This document shows, in pieces, positions 37,725 to 46,704 of a DNA stretch of 64,000 nt. The DNA lies in assembly GCA_963759115.1 (NCBI GenBank), contig CAVWXT010000005.1, positions 2,170,001 through 2,234,000 on the forward strand, written 5' to 3'. This stretch comes from CAVWXT01 sp963759115 (GTDB lineage Bacteria > Planctomycetota > Planctomycetia > Pirellulales > Thermoguttaceae). The notes under the pieces are model-generated. The model was given only the letters and a program-made list of their open reading frames with translations. It was not told the DNA's origin and did no database searches. Numbering within the stretch: the first letter of the stretch is position 1; every line of letters starts with the position of its first letter. The position numbers and the translations under genes are program-made.

Positions 37725-38087
37725 ATGGTCGAACAGCACCAGATCGAGATGGTGGCCGCTCGGCTGGCGGAAGCTGCCGGGGCAGAGCAAGTGATTCTCT
37801 TTGGGTCTCACGCTCGGGGCGAGGCCCACGATGCCAGCGATGTCGACTTGATGATCGTTGCCGAAAGCGACCTGCCGCGGTTCAAGCGTACCCGCGCCCT
37901 CTACGGTTTGCTCCGCCCGTATCCTTTCCCAATGGATCTGGTCGTCTACACGCCGGAGGAGGTGGAGCAGGGGAGACGGTCGCCGCTGTCGTTCGTATCG
38001 AAGGTGCTGCGGGAAGGGAAGACCGTCTATGTCCGAGGAGACGTCATCCACGACGCACAGACTACTCCTCGTGCAGTTGGTTCCTGA
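37725..38087 (+). CDS. Minimal nucleotidyltransferase (MNT)
   Basis: A 120-residue protein with the active-site pattern VILFGSHARGEAHDASDVDLMIV (GS-x10-DxD). The third acidic residue probably lies in PFPMDLVVYTPEEV. MNT proteins usually pair with a HEPN gene overlapping their 3' end, the type VII toxin-antitoxin arrangement in which the MNT adenylylates the HEPN RNase. Here an overlapping frame (MSEETSSTTHRLL from 38028) begins like a partner but stops after 32 codons, and the hydrolase gene converges. The partner seems lost. Confidence 0.82.
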   Translation: MVEQHQIEMVAARLAEAAGAEQVILFGSHARGEAHDASDVDLMIVAESDLPRFKRTRALYGLLRPYPFPMDLVVYTPEEVEQGRRSPLSFVSKVLREGKTVYVRGDVIHDAQTTPRAVGS

Positions 38088-39224
38088 TCCTGTGAACTGT
38101 ATGCAACGCATCGAACAAGTGTAAACCCCAATGTATTTCGTAACTCGATTTCCACTGCCACACGGCCTCCCGAATCCCATCTTCAGTCCCAAGGCCGTAC
38201 AGGCAGATGCCTTCACGTAAGTCACGGTAGATATCGGCCAAGTCATCCCAAAACATGCACACCCGGGCCACTGTCTCAGGATTGTCCTTGTCTGCTTCCA
38301 CGAGGCGATAGATTTCGGGGTTTACGACGCTGCTGATTTGATGGGCAAGCTCGGTCCACTCCTCGTGCGACATGCGGCACCGCTCGTACTTTTCCTCTGT
38401 GGAAGAGTATTCTCTCGGAAGCTCATCAATGCTCTTGGCCAACCAAGACATACAGGTGAGAAGCCGCTCGTAGAAGTGGGATGGCTTTCCTTTGGAAAGA
38501 GACTCGATCAACTCGCAGTAGGCCCTGGCATCCTCCCAAAACATCGGGACTTGTCGTGGCATGACGGCAACTCTCTTGATGAAATCGTTGACTTGATCTG
38601 CGTGGCTAACGTTAATCATGTGTCCGCCGCCGGGAATAACTTTGTCGGCCTCGACGCGGCGGGCGGGGATCAGCGAGTCGCGGCGGCCGTGGATCTGCAA
38701 CACACGGATTCCTTCCAGCGGCGACGGCGTCCAACCAAGGATCGCTTGAAGCGCCCAGTGCATGAAACGAGAATCCATCTCTTTGAACATGCGGATCGCC
38801 AACTCCTTTCGTTCCGACGGCACTCCAAGCCGGATTCGCACTACCGGCCCGGATAGCAACTTGGCGACGCTCCATGCCTGCACGGGAACGAGCGGCAACA
38901 GCAGCCGCCCGGCACGGTAGATCGGCCGAAGGCCCTGCCGCGTGCGGCAACTGGCGATCAGCACGACCGCGTCCGGCTTCACGCGGCGGGCCATCTCGTA
39001 GGCCAACATGCCGCCGAACGATACGCCGCCGAGGACCAGCGGTTTGTCGCGATCGGGCGTGACGGTTTCCGCCATCCTCGCTGCGTAGTGCGGCAGCGAT
39101 TCGCTCTTCTGCGGAGGAATCCAAGGGGGAACCACCAGTTGCGGGAACTCCCGGCGTTGTGGCTCCAACAGCCGATGATCGGCGCCAAGCCGGGAAACAG
39201 GACTAACTGAAACACAGAGTCCAT
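38062..39224 (-). CDS. Alpha/beta hydrolase fused to a DUF5063-like domain (one indel)
   Basis: Residues 1-215 are an alpha/beta hydrolase: VFQLVLFPGLGADHRLLEPQ, nucleophile in LGGVSFGGMLAYEMA, IHGRRDSLIP, and catalytic His in GGGHMINVSHADQV. Without a stop the frame continues into 170 residues resembling DUF5063: ARAYCELIESLSKGKPSHFYERLL, MSHEEWTELAHQI, then DDLADIYRDLREGICLYGLG and SSYEIHWGLHLFDALHTVHR. A third base is lost near 39186, just after LFPG. The C-terminal part could be a separate gene starting MPRQVPMFWED if a stop was lost. Substrate unknown. Confidence 0.72.
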
Positions 39225-39241
39225 AGTAGATCGACGCGGTT

Positions 39242-39304
39242 GGGTGGCACGGGCTGCTTGTCAGCCCGTGTGGGGAACATGGGCCGACAAGCTGCCTGGC
39301 ACCC
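39242..39304. repeat. Palindromic repeat family B, copy 3
   Basis: Arms GGGTGGCACGGGCTGCTTG and CAAGCTGCCTGGCACCC enclose TCAGCCCGTG, a slightly degenerate copy of the unit at 15.4 and 36.1 kb. It lies between two minus-strand genes. Confidence 0.7.
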
Positions 39305-39356
39305 AACAATTTCGTTGTGTTGGAATACCAGTGCGGCGCGACTGCTGGTCGCGGCG

Positions 39357-42279
39357 TTATGGGGACTTGAAGAGGACTTCGACCTCCGTCCATTGGCGCG
39401 GGCCCAACGGGACGTCGATGCGGTCGCCCTCTACCATCAGTTCCACCGGCGGCAGGTCGCCCGGATTGAGCTTTTGGGCCGATTCCACTGCGCGGAAGCA
39501 ACGAAGCCCGAGGCGGACGCCGCAGCCGTCGGTTTCCAACAAGCGGACGCGAAAACCGCGTGCTCCCGCGGCTGCCATCCGCCGGTTTCCAGCGTCGCTC
39601 TCTCCCGGAGACGAATCGTCGTCGTTCGTGAGCAGCGGATCCCAATGCGTGGCCAATACGTTGCGGCAATCGAGGTGAAACAGCCAGCCGGTGGGCGTTC
39701 TGGGCGGGGGCTGATCGGGCAACGCCAGGGGCGGTGCGATGAATCCCAACGCGGCGCCCAGCGGATGCGGCACGTCGATGCCGATGCCCAGCCGGAACGA
39801 CCTTGCTGTCTCGCCGCGGACTACCAACAGCGTGTCGAGCTTCCGCGGTCCAAAGCGGCGATGATAGGGCAGCCCGCCGCAGAGCAGCGTCGTTCGCTGT
39901 TTGTCGCGGCGGACGTCGAGAAAATGCGGCGACTCGAACTGCGTCAGTTCGGTCGGCAGGCAGGACATGTTCACGCTGCGATAGAGGCCGGCCGCCTCGT
40001 CTTTCCAGGCGAACCGGGCGGCGTAGTACGAATCCCAGGGATTTGGGCCGGGCGGTCGGTCGATGTCCAACTCGATCTGAATCTCGATGACGCGACTGCC
40101 ACGCCGCGCGCGAGTCGTCTGCCGAAACCCGGCCACACGGCGGCCTTCACGATCCATCAGCCGGCCGCGGCTGACGGATCTCCCCCAGCGCCGGTCCGGC
40201 GGAAGTCACCGTCACTTCGTCGGCCGACATGATCGAATAGTGGACGTCGCTCTCGGGCGCACCGTCGCCGGGCAGCCGCAAGGCAATTTGTTGGGCCAGC
40301 CGGGGATCGCGGCTGTAGTAGTCGGAGATCGAGCGAATGGCGCCCGTGTGCGGATCGAACCAGACTTCGAAGAACTCGTTGCGCAAGACGTGGTCCTCGG
40401 CCAACGGCGGCTCTGGCCGCTTGCGCCGGCCAAACCAGCCTCTTCGTTTGGCTGGGGCCGGACCGACTTCGGCGCCGGGGCCGATCCAGGCGAAGCCCAT
40501 CGCCGGCACGTCGATCGGTCTGTTTGCGCTCGGCGAGAGGGCCGGAAGAGCCGATGTCTGTTGGGGAAACGTCCACGGGTTGACCAACAGGCAGCCACGT
40601 GCGGCCGATGCGGCGCCGGCCAGCGAGTGTGCCAAGTCGCCGAGCGATCGCTGCTGCAAGTTGGCGATCCGATCGTCCAGCGCCGCGCAGAGGTCCTCGT
40701 CAACGGCAAGCGAATCTTCGACCACTGTAGCGAGTTGGCCCGATGACGAAACGTCGAGGGCAGAGGGCGTCACGGGCGGCGTGCCGCGTGTCCCTCCGCA
40801 TGCGCCACTCTCTCCCTTACCTCTTTCCCCTTCCACAGTCGATCCACACAGGGCCGCCAGCGTGCGAATTGTCTCCCCTGCGTCCGTCTCGGCACGGCGG
40901 CGGAAATAACGGATCCAGCGCGAGATGGGGTCGCGGCGGCCGGCCGCCACGTCTTGCTTCAAGTAGGGCGGGCGATACTGGTCGGACTTATAGTGGTTCC
41001 GCTGTCCGGCCAGGGAGGTCTGCTCGAAGTAGTCGGCCACGGTAGTGAACGTGCCGAGAACGGACCCGTAAGCGGCGATGCGCCGCAGATCGTCGTACCA
41101 GGGGCTGACTTTGCCGGGCCAATGGGCCAACATGATGGTGGCCGTGGAGTCCACGCTAATGGCATCGCTGAGCTTCTCGGCCAGGCGGAGGAAGGATTCC
41201 GTGCGCTCGGCGTCGATCGGCAGACAGCCCAGCGCCTTGATCGTCGTGCCGTCAATTCCTTCCCACTGGATGCGGCTTTGGTTGCCGGCAGGAAAGCGAC
41301 CGTCGTCGAGCGTGCAATGAAAGGCCGCGGTGAATCCCAGGCGTTCGAGGATTTGCGGCAGGGTGGGCGTCAGTCCGAACCGTCGCCGGCCGAACACGAA
41401 GGGACGTTGACCGAGACGTTCTGCATACGCGGCCAGTCCCCGATGGAGATCGAGACGGATAGCCTCCGGCGTGAGCAAGGGCAACGGAAGTTCGGTGTAT
41501 TCGCCGCCGATCAGGGTGGCGGTGCCGGCGGCCAACGCCCGCTTGAGCGTCTCCAATGTCTCGGGCTCCCGTTGCGCCATTTCCTCGACGACCGCGCCAG
41601 AGATCAACAAGTTGCGCGGCAAGGGGCTGCTGAGATCCGTTCGTAACAAGGCGCCCAAGGTGGTAGACGCCACCAACGTCAAGTCGAGCAGGCGGAGTTC
41701 GACGTGGTTCGAGTAATCGCGGGCGTCGTGCAGCCGGTCGAAGGCCGATTGCAGGTGACGCCGCGCGGCGGCGGCGTCGCCCTGAAGAGTCGCATCGACC
41801 GCCGACAGGGCGGCCGCGTGCAGCGCGGCTTCGTCAAGGTTGCTCGTGTAATGGAGCTTGCGGGTGAGAACTTCCACTTGAAAGTGACAATACCCCAGCG
41901 CCAGAAAATCGGCAGCCAAGTCGGGATCGATTGGCGTTGGATCGCCGCCGAGTCGTTCCAGGGCAGCGGCCAGCATGTCGTCGCGGCGCTGCAAATTCCG
42001 CAACACACACGCCCCCGCTGCCTCCGCCTGGGAAAGCCAGCCGTCCGGCAAGGAGGACTCACAAAAGTCCGGGATAACAATCAGGTGCCCCGCTGGGTCC
42101 AAAGGTGGGGTTGTTGCCGGCAGCCAACTCGGGGCCACTCGGGCGCTTGCCAGCAGCAGGGGATGCCACAAGGTCGACCAGGCCGCAAGCACCTGCTCCG
42201 CTTCGTCAGCTCGCCGCTGGAGATCGAAGTCCTCCAAGGTCTGACTCGAGACAAGAACGACCAGTCGATCAAACTTCAT
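39357..42279 (-). CDS. GH38-like (alpha-mannosidase-related) protein (one indel)
   Basis: A protein of about 974 residues starting MKFDRLVVLVSSQTLEDFDL. The central part has the glycoside hydrolase 38 and 57-type look: ISGAVVEEMAQREPETLETL, AGTATLIGGEYTELPLPLL, FGRRRFGLTPTLPQILERLGFTAAFHC. The C-terminal half carries beta-sandwich-like segments (FFEVWFDPHTGAIRSISDYYSRDPRLAQQIALRLPG, FRVRLLETDGCGVRLGLRCF) typical of mannosidase C-termini. A doubled base near 40165 (cgg/cgc) splits the frame; correction joins LGEIRQ to RLMDREGRR. No signal peptide is visible. Catalytic Asp positions cannot be confirmed, so enzymatic activity is uncertain. Confidence 0.68.
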
Positions 42280-42702
42280 GGCTGGTAACGGGTTAGGTGC
42301 TGCAGATGGCTGGTTGGCAGAGAGCGGCTGACCCCAATCCATTGGGACTTTGGTCTTCGGGCTTTGGGCTTTGGGCTTTGGGCTTCGGTCTTGGCTGGCA
42401 GACCCACAGATTACGAAGAAGCCTCCATCCCATTTCTAAGGCCAAAAACCTAAGGCCCAAGGCCAAGAATGTCGCGAGGTTGATTGAACATTGCTTAAAC
42501 CATAGCGGCTAAGGGAACCGGGGGCAATTGGTTGACACGTGCCCTGTCGCCACGATACATTGGATGATATGAGGATAGGCAGCCTAAGTCGGTCATTTCT
42601 TGGCAGGCCACCCTCGGGCCTTGGGCTGTCAGGAATCGAGATTAGAGAGAGAGCGGGCGGATGTTCGTCTGCCTGAGTTGGGTTTGACGGAGGACTCGCA
42701 CC
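42280..42702. repeat. Intergenic region with GGGCTTT short-unit inverted array
   Basis: Four GGGCTTT/GGGCTTC units (42359-42388) face AAGGCC...TAAGGCCCAAGGCCAAG (42438-42467) on the opposite side of a 50-base centre. Upstream of pilM a good ribosome binding site, GACGGAGG, lies about nine bases before its ATG. No gene is visible in this 420-base stretch. Confidence 0.55.
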
Positions 42703-45015
42703 ATGGCAAGTGGCGCTGTGTGGGGAATTGACATCGGCCAGTGCGCTCTGAAGGCACTGCGGTGCCGGGCCCACGAAGATCCCGGCAAGATCGTCGCCGA
42801 GGCTTTCGATTACATCGAGTATCCCAAGATCCTCAGCCAGCCCGGTTCCGATCCGGCCGAGTTGATCGGCGACGCCCTGAAGCAGTTCCTCTCGCGCAAC
42901 TCGGTGCATGGGCGACCGGGTGGCGATCTCCGTGTCGGGGCAGGCGGGCTTGGCGCGGTTCATCAAGCTCCCGCCGGTGGAGGCCAAGAAGATCCCCGAC
43001 ATCGTCCGCTACGAAGCCCGGCAGCAGATCCCCTTCGACCTGAACGACGTGATCTGGGACTACCAGCGGATGGGCGGCGGCAGCGAGGAAGAGGGTTTCG
43101 CGCTGGAGACGGAGATCGGCCTGTTCGCCATGAAGCGCGACGCCGTGTTCCGCGCCTTGGAGCCCTTCCTCAAGGCGGGCATCGAGGTGGACATCGTGCA
43201 GCTTACGCCGCTGGCGCTGTACAACTTCGTGCTCTTCGACCAGTTGCGCGACCTGCCGTCCGCCGAAGAGTACGACCCCGAGAATCCGCCCGAGTCGGTG
43301 GTGGTCGTCTCGCTGGGGACCGACGCGACGGACCTGGTGGTCACCAACGGCTACCGCGTCTGGCAGCGGAGCATCCCGCTGGGCGGCAGCCATTTCACCA
43401 AGGCCCTGACCAAGGAACTGAAGCTCACCTTCGCCAAGGCCGAGCACCTGAAGCGCAACGCCACGGCGGCGACCGATCCCAAGGCGGTGTTCCAGGCGAT
43501 GCGGCCGGTGTTCAGCGACCTGTTGACCGAGTTGCAGCGGTCGCATCGGCTACTTCTCGAACCTCGACCGGGCAGCGAAGATCGGGCGGGTCGTGGCCCT
43601 GGGCAACGCCATGAAGCTGCCCGGCCTGCGCCGCTACCTCTCGCAAAGCCTGGGCTACGAGATCGAGAAGCTGGAGTCGTTCCGCAGGCTGGTCGGTCCT
43701 CAGGTCATCGCCGCGCCGGCTTTCAAGGAAAACCTGCTTGTCTTCGGCGTGTGCTACGGCCTGGCCTTGCAGGGTCTCGAACAAGGGCGGGGTGCAGACC
43801 AACCTCCTGCCCAAGGAGATCATCCAAGACCGGCTGATCAAACGCAAGAAGCCCTGGGCGGTGGCCGCCGCGGCCGCGCTGATGATCGGCTGCACCGTGA
43901 GCTTCGCCGCCTACGCCCTGGCGCTTGGGGCCGTCGACCCGGCCAAATGGGATCAGGCTGAAAAGCAGGCTGCCCAAGTCAGCAAGGAGGCCAGCGGCTT
44001 CAAGGCGGAGAACGATGTGGCCCGCGCCAAGTTCAAGACCACCGACGAGATTGGGCAACACCTCATCGCGAATGTGGAAGGGCGCGTGCGCTGGCTGGAG
44101 TTGCTCAAGGCGATTAACGTGTGCCTGCCCCCCTATCCGCCCGCACAACCCGAGGATTGGTCCGTCCCCATTGACCAACGTAGCGATCTGCACATTACCA
44201 GCGTCGACGGCGTGCGCGTGGACGACGTGGCGGGATGGTTCGCGATAGTGAAGTCTGAGTACAAGCCCGCGACGGAGATCGTCGACAAGTCCGCTCCCGC
44301 GGACCCGCCCGCGCCCGGGCCGGTGCCCAGCGGACCGGCGCCGATGCCGGGCAAGGCCCCCCCGGGGCCGCCAGGCGGCGCTTCGGCTGCGCCCGGCGGG
44401 CGACCGGCCAGTCCCGTCGCCGCGGTGCCCGCGCCTGGTGCGCCCGGCGATCCGGGCGGCGTGGCTGGACCCAAAGGGCCGGGATGGATCATTCAGCTCG
44501 ACGGACACCACTATCACAACAAGGAACAACAGAACCAGGGCCGCTATTATGTCCGGGAAACGTTGATCAAGAAATTGCTGACCGGCAAGGTGACGCTCCC
44601 CAACGATTCAGGCGGCACCGAAGAAGTCACCTTGCGGGAACTGGGCATCAGCTACCCCGTGATAACGAGTGCCACCAGGCTCGAAGACGAAGACCTGATC
44701 GATCCTAGCTCCGCAATGGGCGAGCCGGGTATTGGTGGCCCGCAAGAGGAGGGGCCAACGGGACGTGGCGGAATGGGCCGCGGCGGAATGGGCCGCGGCG
44801 GAATGGGACGTGGCGGAATGGGACGTGGCGGAATCGGACCGTCGGCACGTGGCGGAATGGGACGCGGGCCGGCTCCGACGGAGGCGGCTGCGTCGAATGC
44901 CATCCATGTGAAACGGGTCGATTTCGTCGTCCAGTTCTGCTGGCAACCAACGACAGCCACGCAACGCGCTCTGGCCAAGAAGGGGGCGGGGCAGAGCAAC
45001 ACCCCAACGCCCTAA
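42703..45015 (+). CDS. PilM-PilN-like fusion protein (three indels)
   Basis: Residues 1-355 are an actin-like ATPase of the PilM type: WGIDIGQCALKALRC, ISVSGQAGLARFIKLPPVEAKKIPDIVRYEARQQIPF, VSLGTDATDLVVTNGYRVW, IPLGGSHFTKAL, and GLALQGLEQGGVQTNLLP. Normally PilM ends and PilN begins around that last stretch. Here the chain continues through a membrane segment (AVAAAAALMIGCTVSFAAYALAL), a soluble part and five GRGGM units. Shifts near 42909 (gtg/gtc), 43541 (tcg/tcc) and 43789 (ggg/ggc). PilM and PilN couple the cytoplasmic motor to the pilus alignment complex in type IV pili. The next two genes probably complete that inner-membrane complex. Confidence 0.78.
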
Positions 45016-45066
45016 TTAGTATGGCTTAATCGGCGGCATTGTCTGCCGTGTTTGAGGATTCCCAAC

Positions 45067-46686
45067 ATGGAACAGCTCAAGGTATTCCTGACGGTCCTGA
45101 AGAAATATCACTTCTGGGTTCTCTGCGGACTCGTATTGGTGGCGACGCTGGTGTGCTGGTGGCTGGCAACCGCCGGTTTGGCAAGCCAGTTCACAACGCG
45201 CAAGGACCAGATCTCCAAGGCTTTTGACAGCGTCAACGTGAAGCAGGGCCATCCAAACGAGGCCATCATTAAGAAGGTCCGCGAGCTAGAAGGGGGTCTG
45301 GAGGCTGAGGTGTATCGCGCATGGGAGATCCTGTACCGGCAACAGAAGGAGAAGAATCCCATACCTCCGGAGCTTGGCGAGGAATTCAAGAAGCGGTTCG
45401 AGAGCTTGGGACCCAAGGGTGAGCTCGATAGCCAGTATCGAGACATCTACATGAATTACATCAAGGCCTATTTTCCCACGCTCCTCCAGAAGGTCAATGT
45501 CCGACGGCCGGCTGCGGGTAGCGCGGCCGGCGCGCGGACGGGTGGCAACTCGCCTGCCGAGCGATTTGGCGGCGGGCTTCAGCGGCGGTTAATGCCCGGC
45601 GTTGGCGTCCCCGCCGACGACACGATGATCGGGGTAGTGGATTGGGATGACTACGACCGAATTGTGGGCCGTTTTGACTGGCGAGCGCCACCTTCCACGC
45701 TGGAGATCGTTATGGCGCAGGAGGAACTTTGGGTGTATGAGGCCCTGTTGCGGGTCATCGTGAACACCAACAAAGAGGCCACCAGCCAAACGAATGCCGC
45801 CGTGAAACGCATCCAGGCCCTTGATATCGGCGCCGTTGCCGCATTGGGCCCACCGGCGTCGGCCGCTGCAGGAGCGGCACCAGGGGGAGTTGCGGCAAGG
45901 GGCCGTGGGCAGGGTGCCTCAGGCGGTGGGGGCGGCGGCGCGCCTTCCCGAGGGGCAGGAGGACGGGGCGGAGGCCCGCGAGGGCCTGAGGGCGAGACCA
46001 CCTTGGATCAGTCATCCAAAGGGCTCGATGGGCGTTACGTCGACGCCAACGGCAGTCCCTTGCCCTACGACGCCAACCAGCCCTACGCGGCAAACCATCC
46101 CTACGCCGAATTCAAGATGATGCCGATCCACATGTCCCTGGTGATGGATGAGCGCCGGCTGCCAGACCTGTTGGTCGAGTGCGCTAATTCGAACATGCCC
46201 ATCGAGGTCCAACGTGTCCGCATCACGCGGGTTCCGAGTTCCGTGTCGTTCGGGGTGGGCGGCGCGGCGGTCGGCGAAGGGCGAGGTGGAGGGCCGCGTG
46301 GGGGCTCGTCGCTCGCCGCAAGAATGCGAGGGGGCGAGGGCGGCCTTGGCCGCAGGGAGACCCAAGACGTCTCGTCGTACGACGCGCCCGTGGAAATCAA
46401 CGGCGTGATCTACATTTACAATCCACCCGACCGCGAGAAACTTGGCACGGGTGCGGCGTCGGTGGAAAAGCCCGCTGAGGCTAGCGCTCCTAGCGGAGCG
46501 AAGGCCCCGGCGCCTGCCACACCGCCCGCCACGGGCCCGGCGGCTTCGCCCGCCGCGGCGCCGGCCACGGCGCCGACCGCGCCGCCGGCCGCTGCGCCAG
46601 GGACGAGTCCGCCGCCTGCGGCAACCTCGCCTGCTCCTGCCGCAGGTGCTTCCGCCAAACCGGCCGCTGGGCCGCCGAGTCCGTAA
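45067..46686 (+). CDS. Membrane-anchored Gly/Arg- and Pro/Ala-rich protein in the pilus-like operon
   Basis: A 539-residue protein with one N-terminal anchor (FWVLCGLVLVATLVCWWLA) right after a short basic stretch, then a coiled-coil region (TTRKDQISKAFDSVNVKQGH). The middle is glycine/arginine-rich (GRGQGASGGGGGG) and the last 80 residues are a Pro/Ala linker. DERRLPDLLVECANSNMPIEVQRVRI looks like the folded PilO-like part. It follows the PilM/N gene by about 50 bases. By position it could play the PilO role; the similarity is topological, not sequence-based. Frame intact. Confidence 0.65.
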   Translation: MEQLKVFLTVLKKYHFWVLCGLVLVATLVCWWLATAGLASQFTTRKDQISKAFDSVNVKQGHPNEAIIKKVRELEGGLEAEVYRAWEILYRQQKEKNPIPPELGEEFKKRFESLGPKGELDSQYRDIYMNYIKAYFPTLLQKVNVRRPAAGSAAGARTGGNSPAERFGGGLQRRLMPGVGVPADDTMIGVVDWDDYDRIVGRFDWRAPPSTLEIVMAQEELWVYEALLRVIVNTNKEATSQTNAAVKRIQALDIGAVAALGPPASAAAGAAPGGVAARGRGQGASGGGGGGAPSRGAGGRGGGPRGPEGETTLDQSSKGLDGRYVDANGSPLPYDANQPYAANHPYAEFKMMPIHMSLVMDERRLPDLLVECANSNMPIEVQRVRITRVPSSVSFGVGGAAVGEGRGGGPRGGSSLAARMRGGEGGLGRRETQDVSSYDAPVEINGVIYIYNPPDREKLGTGAASVEKPAEASAPSGAKAPAPATPPATGPAASPAAAPATAPTAPPAAAPGTSPPPAATSPAPAAGASAKPAAGPPSP

Positions 46687-46704
46687 CGTTCCGGGAAGTG
46701 AATC

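Noticed and set aside
37725..38124. Complete MNT-HEPN pair
   Set aside because: The overlapping second frame stops after 32 codons without an Rx4-6H motif, so only the nucleotidyltransferase is annotated.
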